From CAVVFX01 sp963747535 (lineage in GTDB: Bacteria > Acidobacteriota > Terriglobia > Bryobacterales > Bryobacteraceae), in the NCBI GenBank assembly GCA_963747535.1, contig CAVVFX010000025.1, forward strand, positions 124,001 to 188,000: 64,000 bases of DNA. Direction: 5' to 3'. The position numbers and the translations under genes are program-made. Below the pieces are notes generated by a model. It worked only from the letters and a program-made list of their open reading frames with translations. It searched no databases and was not told where the DNA came from. Positions within the stretch are counted from its first letter, which is position 1. The number at the start of each line of letters is the position of its first letter. This document shows positions 18,510-26,921 of the stretch, piece after piece.

Positions 18510-18607
18510 CCTGCATGACTTGTACTGGAGTGGGCGTCGATTTACCGTTTTTCGGAGGCCCCGGGTACGGCAAAGGCCTTTCTACCCAAGCCCACGAATC
18601 CTCGCCG

Positions 18608-19378
18608 CTATTTGGCGCAACGGAAACCTATGTTCGGACTGCGCTCATGCGGACGAGCCCAGCTGCGATTTGCACAGGTCAGATACTTCGGTTCATCCGC
18701 CCAGGACCCACCTCGGATGACTCGGTACAAGCCTGTATCGGGACCCTTCGGATTGCTCTCCGGAGCCTCCGAATAGTAATCCTTCGCGTACCAGTCCGCG
18801 CACCACTCCCATACGTTTCCTGCGATGTCATAGAGTCCGAAATCGTTGGGCTTGAACTTGGCCACCTCACAGGGACCATCGACCGCATCGAAGCGAGCGT
18901 CTTCCTTGGTGGGCTCCCGGTCACCCCAGGCATACTTCGCGCCTTCGAGCCGGCCGCGGCAGGCGCGCTCCCATTCGGCTTCGGTGGGAAGGCGCTTGCC
19001 AGCCCATTTGGCATAAGCCGACGCATCGTCCCAGCTCAAATCCACCACGGGAAAGTCCGACTTATGTTCCGGCATGTTTCCTTGCGGCCAGTTATAGGGT
19101 GGACGGTGTCCGGTGGCTTTTACGAACACAGAGTACTGGCTGTTAGTGACTTCGCGCTCATCCAGATAGAACGCGTCGATGTGAATGCGCTTCACCGGCC
19201 GGTCATCCATCAACACAGTGGGAAACCACTTGAGGCCATCATCCGGGAGCTTGTGGGACCTGCCTCGAAGATACTCACCATCCGGGATTCGAACCATGCC
19301 CGGCTCACCAGCGAATGCCATCCCTGCCGTAAGCAGAACGGCGATCAACAGCTTAACTAAAGACAGTGGAGATCTCAT
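18608..19378 (-). CDS. SUMF1/formylglycine-generating-enzyme-like secreted protein
   Basis: 256 residues from the ATG at 19378, which gives signal peptide MRSPLSLVKLLIAVLLTAGM. It overlaps the end of the DUF1501 gene by 26 bp, in another frame; the longer open frame to 19597 is only overlap. The mature part is one FGE-sulfatase domain: MVRIPDGEYLRG, FYLDEREVTNSQYSVFVKAT, PVVDLSWDDASAYAKWAGKR, LPTEAEWERACRG, DIAGNVWEWCADWY, VIRGGSWADEP and the terminal NIGFRCAK. The catalytic Cys pair of true formylglycine enzymes is not evident; only one Cys (YLTCANRSW) falls in that region. It may bind or modify something other than sulfatases. Confidence 0.82.
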   Translation of the reverse strand: MRSPLSLVKLLIAVLLTAGMAFAGEPGMVRIPDGEYLRGRSHKLPDDGLKWFPTVLMDDRPVKRIHIDAFYLDEREVTNSQYSVFVKATGHRPPYNWPQGNMPEHKSDFPVVDLSWDDASAYAKWAGKRLPTEAEWERACRGRLEGAKYAWGDREPTKEDARFDAVDGPCEVAKFKPNDFGLYDIAGNVWEWCADWYAKDYYSEAPESNPKGPDTGLYRVIRGGSWADEPKYLTCANRSWARPHERSPNIGFRCAK

Positions 19379-20753
19379 CTGTGGGGATGTATCCATTCGG
19401 CCCCAGCTCATCCACATACTTGTACGCACGACCCGAGGGAGTGTTGACGATCTCCTTGGTCCAGTCGATGCCCAGCCCCGAATACATGGTGGCCAGGATG
19501 TTTTCCATGCGCGGCTGTTCCTTGTGGTTCCAGCCGGTTTCGAGGCACTTCTCGCCGGCACTGTCCGTGCGTCCCAGAATCGTATTGGCTTTGACACCCG
19601 CGCCGGCGAACATTGCCGGATAGCACTTGTTATAGTGATCGCGGCCGGCCATGTTGTTCAGGGCGCCCGGCGTGCGGCCGAACTCGCCCATGCAGACGAC
19701 CATGGTCTCGTCCAGCAGCGTCTTCTTCGGATCCGCCTGCGACGGCGTGGACGCCAGGTCTTCTATCAGGCTGGCAAACGCCGGATCGAATTCGGCACAA
19801 AGCACATAGTGATTAGTCTTGGCGGACCGGTCCCAAATCTGGACGTGATGGTCCCATCCCGGATGGCAGATGTGAATGTACCGCGTGCCGGCATCCTTCG
19901 CCAGGATGTTGCGGGTAAGGATACTCGAGATGCCGACTGCGGTGTTGCCGTAGCGCTTGCGGTCTTCATCGGTTATCTTGAAAGCCGACGGCCAGCGGGC
20001 ATCGCTCAGGAGCTTGTGCGCGGTCTCGTAATAGTCTTCATATCCCGCCATATCACGGCTCAGCGAAGCCGGTCGAAACACTCGAGCGTCGCGCAATTCC
20101 CGCAGCAGTCGCCATCGCTCTTCGAGTAGTTCGACCGCTTTCTGATCGAGAGCCGCGCCTTTCACAGCCGACTCAGGATTGATATCGACGACGGAGAAGC
20201 GCGGCGGCAGGAAACCGGTCGAAAGCGCGCCGGCCGCGCCCTTTTCGAGCGAGAATGACAGGTACGAGGGGAACGTATCGGCGTTGCGCCGCTGGCCTTC
20301 CAGTTCCATTGAAATGACCGACCCGATAGAAGGAATCTCGCGCGCAAATGCAAGGTTTAACTGCCGGCCGGTCTGTTGATAATACTGGGCTCGAAAATGG
20401 ACCTCTTCATGGCTCAGCATCGAGCGCACGATCGCGAACTTGTCCATGAGCTTTTCGGTCCGGGGGAAAAGCAGATGCGACAGGTACAGATCAGGCTTGA
20501 TCTGGCGTATATCCAGATCCTTGGGCGTGCCGGGGTTCTCCTTGAAATCGAATCCTTCCACATGGCTGAGCGCCCCGGACAGCTCGAAGAAAACGACATT
20601 GCGGGCTACCCCGCGCGGCTGAACCTTGGTATCCGATGCCCTCAGCTTTAGCGGCCAGATGCCGTCTACGGATGCGGCCAGCAGTCCGAGCCCGCCGATT
20701 TTAAGCAAGTCACGCCGCGACCGCGTAACGTCACCAACCGTTCGATGTTCCAT
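19353..20753 (-). CDS. DUF1501 family Tat-exported protein
   Basis: A 466-residue protein. The leader carries SRRDLLKIGGLGLLAASVDG, a clear Tat signal. The body is a DUF1501 (alkaline-phosphatase/sulfatase-fold) domain: NVVFFELSGALSHVEGFDFK near the start, ILTRNILAKDAGTRYIHICH, WDHHVQIWD, and the family signature VVCMGEFGRTPGALNNMAGRDHYNKCYP near 360-390. Function is not experimentally known; the family almost always neighbours DUF1549/DUF1553 cytochromes, as here, where that gene ends only 7 bp upstream. The two are probably cotranscribed and exported to the same compartment. Confidence 0.9.
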   Translation of the reverse strand: MEHRTVGDVTRSRRDLLKIGGLGLLAASVDGIWPLKLRASDTKVQPRGVARNVVFFELSGALSHVEGFDFKENPGTPKDLDIRQIKPDLYLSHLLFPRTEKLMDKFAIVRSMLSHEEVHFRAQYYQQTGRQLNLAFAREIPSIGSVISMELEGQRRNADTFPSYLSFSLEKGAAGALSTGFLPPRFSVVDINPESAVKGAALDQKAVELLEERWRLLRELRDARVFRPASLSRDMAGYEDYYETAHKLLSDARWPSAFKITDEDRKRYGNTAVGISSILTRNILAKDAGTRYIHICHPGWDHHVQIWDRSAKTNHYVLCAEFDPAFASLIEDLASTPSQADPKKTLLDETMVVCMGEFGRTPGALNNMAGRDHYNKCYPAMFAGAGVKANTILGRTDSAGEKCLETGWNHKEQPRMENILATMYSGLGIDWTKEIVNTPSGRAYKYVDELGPNGYIPTDEISTVFS

Positions 20754-20760
20754 AAGGCCC

Positions 20761-22599
20761 TCAATAGTTAAACATGAATTCGACTTGATTAATCAGCGCC
20801 CATTGCAGATCCTGAGCGCCTTCCACGCGATTCTTTGCCATAGCGTCCAGTCCGACCTTAAGTTCGGATTCGGAAGGCGGCCGCGAAAGAGTCGCCAGGA
20901 AAAGCTCCGTCACGACTCGGCGGTCATCCTTATAGGTGTCGAGCATGCGTTGTACACGGCTGTCCTTGGCCGCGAGCACGCGGTCCGTGACTACTGGAGA
21001 CTGCATTAAGAGCATCGGTTGCAGCGGCGACCCGGTGGGATTGCGAGGCGGGTTGCTGCGGTTGGATTGCCCGAACGTCTGCATGAAATACTTGACGTCC
21101 TCCGACCCACCGGGGCCACTCAATTGCATTGCCCAGCCCATCTTTTCGTCGCCCATTTTGAAGCTGCCGGGCCGGCTGGTGGCGGAGGCAACCGCATCAT
21201 GAATCTCTTCGGCGCTCAACTGGCGGACGAATTTACGGGCATAGTATTTCGTGTAGGAGTCTTTCCAGTCACCATCGAAGCGGGCCGAGAGCTGGTACGC
21301 ACTGGAACGGCAAATCATGCCGATCAGGTGCTTCAGGCTGTAATTGTTCTTCGCGAAATCCAGGGCGAGCTCGTTGAGCAGTTCCGGATGGGACGGCTGG
21401 AGCTGCCAGCCCGCGGGCAGATGGTCCGGATCCTGGCGGGCCAGGTCAAATTCGTCGAACGGCTCGACAATGCCGAAGCCCATCAGCTTCTCCCAGAAGA
21501 GATTGACAGTGGCGCGGGCGAACTGGGGATTGCTGGTGATGAAGCGCGCCAGCTCCTCCCGTAGTTCGGCCTCCGGGCGCGGCTTTTCACCGGTGAGAAT
21601 GAACGCCGGATCGTTCGGTCCTCCGAAACGGGGAACCCGGATCATGCTTTTACCCTTGGTGTCGTAACCGGGGTTGGCATCATCGATCATGAATTCGCCG
21701 GATTGCGGCTTACCGTGCTCCCAATACATCAGATAGCGGGTGCGGCCAAGGAACGACGAATACTGGAAGAACTCGGACCGCTTGTGCTGGCTGAGCCAGA
21801 CATTGACTTTCTCGAGATGCCCCCGGCCATCGTGACAGGAGATGCAGGAGAAATTTACGCCGAGGAAAGTCTTTCCATACAGGACCGCCAACTCGTCATC
21901 CGTGTCAAGCTGGTGGACCATGCCGAAGTCGTTTCCGTCATCCGGTTGCGGCTTGGCTTGCACATGCTCACGGGCAATCAGATTGGCCGCAGCCACGACG
22001 TGGTTGCTTTTCGCCGAAGCTGAGATGATGGAGCGCGCAATGTCGTCGTAGGGCCGGTCGACCGCCAGATTCTCCTTCATCCAATAGTGGAAGAGGTTCT
22101 CGCCACGGCCCATTTTGCCGTTGGCCCGGAACACGTCCATGAAGAAGTACGCCCATTTATCGACGTAGGCTTCGCTCGAGAGAAGTTGGTCGATAAGCTT
22201 GTCTCGCTTGGCCTTGTCTTTATCGGTCACGAAGGTTTGGATCTCACCGGTCGACGGGATGCGGCCGGTAATGTCAAGCGATACGCGGCGGAGGAATTCG
22301 AGATCGCTGGTGAGCGCAGCATGCGGGACGCCGTCGCGTGCCATTTTGCCGAAGATCCGGTCGTCGATGAAGTTGCGACTGGGAACGGGCGTTTGGACGA
22401 CAGCGGAGGCAGTACCCGGCGCGATGCGGTCGGTGATCGCCCCCACCTTCTGGGATGGGTCCGGTTGAAAAATCACTGAATGGGCCTCGGAGAACTGCTC
22501 CTGGCTCATCGCTTCGGGTTGGGCCTTCCTCGGACCTTCCTGACCTGACAAACTCACGGCAACGGCCATTCCGAGGCCCAACAACATGGTTCGGGTCAT
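20761..22599 (-). CDS. DUF1549/DUF1553 protein with CXXCH haem site
   Basis: 612 residues with signal peptide MTRTMLLGLGMAVAVSLSGQ. The first half (to ~330) is DUF1549: FIDDRIFGKMARDG, LEFLRRVSLDITGRIPS, SEAYVDKWAYFFMDVFR and a haem motif FSCISCHDGRGH. The second half is DUF1553: LREELARFITSNPQFARATVNLFWEKLMG, WQLQPSHPELLNELALDFA, LIGMICRSSAYQLS, ending LIDQVEF-like INQVEFMFNY. Proteins of this pair are typical of Planctomycetota, Verrucomicrobiota and Acidobacteriota and are thought to handle glycans or electrons outside the cytoplasm. It heads the minus-strand run with DUF1501 and SUMF1-like genes. Confidence 0.9.
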   Translation of the reverse strand: MTRTMLLGLGMAVAVSLSGQEGPRKAQPEAMSQEQFSEAHSVIFQPDPSQKVGAITDRIAPGTASAVVQTPVPSRNFIDDRIFGKMARDGVPHAALTSDLEFLRRVSLDITGRIPSTGEIQTFVTDKDKAKRDKLIDQLLSSEAYVDKWAYFFMDVFRANGKMGRGENLFHYWMKENLAVDRPYDDIARSIISASAKSNHVVAAANLIAREHVQAKPQPDDGNDFGMVHQLDTDDELAVLYGKTFLGVNFSCISCHDGRGHLEKVNVWLSQHKRSEFFQYSSFLGRTRYLMYWEHGKPQSGEFMIDDANPGYDTKGKSMIRVPRFGGPNDPAFILTGEKPRPEAELREELARFITSNPQFARATVNLFWEKLMGFGIVEPFDEFDLARQDPDHLPAGWQLQPSHPELLNELALDFAKNNYSLKHLIGMICRSSAYQLSARFDGDWKDSYTKYYARKFVRQLSAEEIHDAVASATSRPGSFKMGDEKMGWAMQLSGPGGSEDVKYFMQTFGQSNRSNPPRNPTGSPLQPMLLMQSPVVTDRVLAAKDSRVQRMLDTYKDDRRVVTELFLATLSRPPSESELKVGLDAMAKNRVEGAQDLQWALINQVEFMFNY

Positions 22600-22738
22600 G
22601 CAAAACCCTCCTCAAGTAGAGTTGTGTCGTATTTTATCGTATCTCTGGGGTCGTGCGCAGCAGAGGGTTGCGCACAACGAGATGACGGCGTTGTGACGCT
22701 GCCGGACTTGAATCGTAACAGTTCACGTGGTTAGATTG

Positions 22739-22779
22739 GCAGCCTGTGGCAGAAGTCGACGCAGGCCAAAGGCCAGGTT
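22739..22779 (+). repeat. R1 repeat, partial variant copy
   Basis: GCAGCCTGTGGCAGAAGTC is the R1 head; the hairpin is the GGCC-AAA-GGCC variant instead of GGCG/CGCC, and the tail is lost. It lies about 70 bp downstream of the TIR-NACHT stop codon. Confidence 0.65.
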
Positions 22780-22850
22780 ACGGCATCGAGGGGCATAGCC
22801 CCCAGGCCGGGCATAAGTTTGTAAACTACTCGATTGTGATCTTTCTGGCA

Positions 22851-25800
22851 TCAGTCTTCGCCGCTTCCGAGTGAACCGGCTGCCTGCGCCCCCGACTCCT
22901 GTCGTATTTCCTTATAGGCCTTTTCCATCTGCCGATAGAGCACCGACTGCCAGCGATCTTCCTTGAAGGACGGCAGCGCTGTGCGGAATGCATCGTAGCG
23001 TGCCTTCGCGCTGGCCCCGTCGTATTGCGCCAGCAGGTTCATGGCGCGCTGGGCCTCGGTTTCCATGAAGCGAAAGAAACGGAATCTTCGGACTGAGACC
23101 GGGAGGGTCTGGCCGAATTCTTCGTAGTAGGTGACAGCGAAGTACGGAAGCACGAGAGCTACTGAGAGAAACACGATAACGGCGATCGAGAGAAACAGCG
23201 CTAACGGCTTCGCCAAGCGCAGTGAGGTCTCCGTGTGCTCCTCCACAAGGGCTATCACTCCGACGAATGCGAAGAGAGGAGCCAGAATGCACGCAGCGAC
23301 CAACATAAAAGCGCCGCCAGCTCTAACTGCGCCCAACAGAGCCGCAGGTGCTCGACGCACCCCCGATGTTATCTGGCGGACGGCAGCCGTAAGAGCTTCG
23401 CGCGGCCGGACGATAGTCTTCGCGGCATTGTAGGTGGCCTTCGCCAGTATCGCCACAAGCCCCAATACCCCGAACAGGAGAGAGCCCGCAGCGAACAACG
23501 TAAACGCAAGACCCAGGGCAATAACCGGCCATGCTTGAATGTCGACGCCGGTCTTAACCCGGATCCAGTCGCTAATTGCAATCCAAACAACCACGAGTAC
23601 GCCAAATCCGGCTATGGCCAGCATGAGCATCTGCAACCCAAAGAAGGGACCGCCGTCACTCCAGATCTCCCTTAGAGACGCTCGCCAGCCGCGAACCACA
23701 CGCACCGATCCAAAAGAGATCAGGGCGATCGCGCACCCTATGGCCGACATCAAGCTCCCCGCGATCTGTGGCGCAAAAATCGTCACCATAAACAGCAGGA
23801 TTGGGACAGCAATGTTCTGGTTTGCGCGTGGAAGAGTGTTGTCCAGAATGAAAGCGCCCGCCCAGGCAGGAAAGTACAAGATAGGGATCTTGAATCGATG
23901 TTTAACGAAATAGATGATTCCCGCGCTCGCGACAATAATCGCTCCCGCCACTCCCGGCCACCCCATGCCGAGCGCAGCGGGAGGCGCGGGCCTCTGCCGC
24001 AGCACCTTCAACAAAGGTCCGTAAAATGCGAAAGGCGCGAGGACGGCCGCGACAGACAAGGCCAGCAATAATAGAAATCCCGGTACCAGCCACAACAGCG
24101 CTCTCCGGTCCCAAACCTGCCTCGCGAATCCCACAATCGAGAACAGCAGATCGCCCTTCACAAACTGAAGAAAGAGGACGACACCCACTTGCCGCAGAGG
24201 CGACAATTCTACCGGAACGTTTGCGACAGCTTCCAACGCCTCCTGACGGCACCACGTGTTTCCTCCAATGAGCGCCGGCTCGATCAGGCCGTATAAGTCG
24301 ATGCCCCTAAGCTGTGATCCGATGCGAATGGCGCGTACCGTTTCCCAGGTATTGCCGTCTTTGATGAATGCCGAGAGGATCGTCTTCACCCGTTCCTGCG
24401 CCTCGGGCATCTTAGTTGCAACGTTCTGAAGGCACTCCGCAACCAGCGCGACCCGGTCCAGCAAAATCGCGTTCCTCTGCTCGAGATAGCGGCGGACGTT
24501 CTCCTCATCCGGCTTTGACGAGGCCTTTGGGGATCGGCTCCCAGGTGTATCCAGGTAAGAAACTTCGGCGAGCGGCTTGCGGAAGATCCCCGAGACGAGT
24601 TCCTCTACGTGCTCGCCCTGAACGTTCAAACCGTAAAATCCGGATGAATCCAACTCGCTGAGAGCCGCCGTACCACGCGCCCCGCGGCTCGTCACCAGAT
24701 TCGCCAACGCCGGAGCCAGCCTGACCATCGTCACGGGATCCGGGATCGTCGCCAACAGATCCCGTAGAAAGCGGTCCGGCGATTCCGCGACGCCGAACAG
24801 CATGATCAGGATCTCCTGCCACCAAATATCGTCGTAGCGTTGTGTCCAATCGAGTGGTGGCTCGAACTCATCGAGATAAACCGCCGCATAATACTCTTGA
24901 AGGCGGTGATGATAAAAACTCAGAGTGGTATCGCCGCCCGGATCGACGTGCTCGTCTTTCACGAGCAGCCGCTCCTCGGCCGCAACACGAATCACTTCAT
25001 CGATATGCGGAAAAGACTGCGCTAGTACGGCAGACCCATCCCTAAACCCCGCGCGAAACGCACGGAGAGGCAATGTCACGCCGCGCTGACTCATGGTGAT
25101 AAGATACCCGAGCCGCGCCAGCGCCAAATGGAAGGTCCGCTGATCGACCGCGAGCCCCTCGGTTTCATACTTCGTCGACTTTATATAGACCGCTCGCTCA
25201 AACACTTCAACCAATGCGGCCCGACTCGGCGGCAGGTCCTTATAGATCTTGTAATAGAGACAGAAAAGCCGCAGGAAGAAAGGGTTCGTCGCCAAATTTC
25301 GCCGTGGATTATCCGGCGAGAGAATCCTGTTCGCGGCCTCGCGGCCGTGCTCGGGCATTGCGCGGACCAACAGGTCCCGCGCCTGGGCCCGGTTAAGTGG
25401 CTGTATGATTGCGCGCGTGACCCGAAACGAGTCGCGGTAATCGAACTCGCGGCACGCAAAAAGAAATCGGTTTCCTCCAAACCTGGTAAGGTCGCGCAGC
25501 GCCTCGAACCGATACTTGTAATCGTCGCGGGGCATTTCATCCATGGCATCGAGCAGAAACACCACCCGGCCCGAATGCAGATAGTCACGCAAACGGGCAG
25601 CAATTTCGGTGGCGTGGCCGCCCCGATTCAATAGCGTTCGCGTCGCGAATGCCAGCGCGGGTTCTCGCGTTGATAGCCTGGTTGTGAAATCGCCGAGCGG
25701 TAAATAAACCGGAATGCGCGGCTTACTCTCGCCGTGCCCCAGATCTACCAGCCGGAGCCCGACGCGCCTTAGCGCAACGCTCTTTCCAGCACCCGGCTGA

Positions 25801-26549
25801 CCCAAGACGGCCACTGGCTCGGTAGATTCGAGCAGCGTTCTTACAAGATCGCTCGTGCGCTCTCCGCGATCTGGCTGGACGGACGGATCAACGTCGGCCT
25901 TAAATACCTTGTACGCAGGCTCGACGAAAATCTGCGCCTCCAGTGCGATTTCTTCGTCTTCGGTGTGCCCAAGCGGACTCAACTGCCGATCGTCGAGATC
26001 GGCCTTCACTTGCGCCAAATAATTGCGCTCTAATGCATCGAGTTCCGCTTCGGACACTCGCGCCTTCAGTTGTTCCGGCAAAACTGGAGCGCCCAGATTG
26101 CGCCTTCCTCCGATCAGGTCCTCAGCGAAGCGCTGGATGGCTCGTGCGATGTCCAGGTAGGCGACGTCTGGATCATCCCACTTCGTTACCGGCAATCCGT
26201 CTTTAGGCAAGACCTGCAACTGACCGTACTCGATCTCCCAGGTGCAGGGCCGCAGGATCACGGGGACGACCACCGTTTCGCCCTTTTGGTGTCGTCGCAT
26301 TGCGAGCGAAACCTCGACTGCGTTGGCGTACTCAGAGGCCAGGAAATCCGGACTCACGAGCAGCAGAACCATGTCGGCGGATCTTAAGTGCTCATCGATC
26401 TCCCGGCCCCAATCGCCGCCCGGAAGAATGCGGCGATCGTGCCACAGCCCGATAAGCTCTCCGCGTTCGAACGCCTTCAGCCGTTTATGCAGTTCGTCAC
26501 GAAGAGCCTCATCCTCTCGAGCGTAGGAACAGAACACATCGATCGCCAT
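22851..26549 (-). CDS. TIR-NACHT STAND protein with multi-spanning membrane C-terminus
   Basis: 1,232 residues from the ATG at 26549 (G-rich site about 10 nt upstream; a GTG at 26558 is less likely). Numbering here is from that ATG. Residues 1-140: TIR domain (MAIDVFCSYAREDEALRDEL, ADMVLLLVSPDFLASEYANA) with Glu79 in AVEVSLAMRR at the position of the NADase catalytic Glu. ~245-560: NACHT NTPase with Walker A GQPGAGKS (250-257), Walker B VVFLLDAMDE (329-338) showing the NACHT D...DE signature, and YHHRLQEYYAA at ~547. ~610-800: helical region. ~815-1145: about eight membrane helices. The tail is charged. NACHT-TIR proteins are bacterial immune effectors that oligomerise on sensing infection and deplete NAD+; most have repeat sensors, not a membrane bundle, at the C-terminus. 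It stands alone, with no partner within 350 bp. Confidence 0.9.
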   Translation of the reverse strand: MAIDVFCSYAREDEALRDELHKRLKAFERGELIGLWHDRRILPGGDWGREIDEHLRSADMVLLLVSPDFLASEYANAVEVSLAMRRHQKGETVVVPVILRPCTWEIEYGQLQVLPKDGLPVTKWDDPDVAYLDIARAIQRFAEDLIGGRRNLGAPVLPEQLKARVSEAELDALERNYLAQVKADLDDRQLSPLGHTEDEEIALEAQIFVEPAYKVFKADVDPSVQPDRGERTSDLVRTLLESTEPVAVLGQPGAGKSVALRRVGLRLVDLGHGESKPRIPVYLPLGDFTTRLSTREPALAFATRTLLNRGGHATEIAARLRDYLHSGRVVFLLDAMDEMPRDDYKYRFEALRDLTRFGGNRFLFACREFDYRDSFRVTRAIIQPLNRAQARDLLVRAMPEHGREAANRILSPDNPRRNLATNPFFLRLFCLYYKIYKDLPPSRAALVEVFERAVYIKSTKYETEGLAVDQRTFHLALARLGYLITMSQRGVTLPLRAFRAGFRDGSAVLAQSFPHIDEVIRVAAEERLLVKDEHVDPGGDTTLSFYHHRLQEYYAAVYLDEFEPPLDWTQRYDDIWWQEILIMLFGVAESPDRFLRDLLATIPDPVTMVRLAPALANLVTSRGARGTAALSELDSSGFYGLNVQGEHVEELVSGIFRKPLAEVSYLDTPGSRSPKASSKPDEENVRRYLEQRNAILLDRVALVAECLQNVATKMPEAQERVKTILSAFIKDGNTWETVRAIRIGSQLRGIDLYGLIEPALIGGNTWCRQEALEAVANVPVELSPLRQVGVVLFLQFVKGDLLFSIVGFARQVWDRRALLWLVPGFLLLLALSVAAVLAPFAFYGPLLKVLRQRPAPPAALGMGWPGVAGAIIVASAGIIYFVKHRFKIPILYFPAWAGAFILDNTLPRANQNIAVPILLFMVTIFAPQIAGSLMSAIGCAIALISFGSVRVVRGWRASLREIWSDGGPFFGLQMLMLAIAGFGVLVVVWIAISDWIRVKTGVDIQAWPVIALGLAFTLFAAGSLLFGVLGLVAILAKATYNAAKTIVRPREALTAAVRQITSGVRRAPAALLGAVRAGGAFMLVAACILAPLFAFVGVIALVEEHTETSLRLAKPLALFLSIAVIVFLSVALVLPYFAVTYYEEFGQTLPVSVRRFRFFRFMETEAQRAMNLLAQYDGASAKARYDAFRTALPSFKEDRWQSVLYRQMEKAYKEIRQESGAQAAGSLGSGED

Positions 26550-26559
26550 GGTATGCACG

Positions 26560-26921
26560 CCCCCAAGAGTGCATCATAGCGGTTCGTCCTCCCGTAGCGT
26601 AACCTGCCTGGCCTGCATGTCGCTCCTCGCTAAGACGAGTTCCCCATGTCGGCTGTTCAACCATCCTTCCTGCTGCGCGGCAGTTCGGTTCACCTTCAAT
26701 TACTCAACCTACGATGGCTCTTGCGGCCGCTCACCGAAGCACGAGGGCCTCCGGGTGCTGACGCGTGTCGGTCTGCTCGAAAGCGACTCAGTCGCAACGT
26801 TCCGAAGCTCTGAGTACTGACGAAAATGAGTCCGCCTGGTTTTGTTTTCCCGCTCCGACACCGATCTGCCCCGGCTACGCTGACTTCCGTTTCGACCCCG
26901 ACTCCCTCCCACCTTTTTCGT
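26560..26921. other. spacer upstream of TIR-NACHT gene, no gene seen
   Basis: Several 60-90 codon frames cross each other on both strands; none has a ribosome site or domain. The promoter of the TIR-NACHT gene must lie here, but no clear -10/-35 pair was found. Confidence 0.45.
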
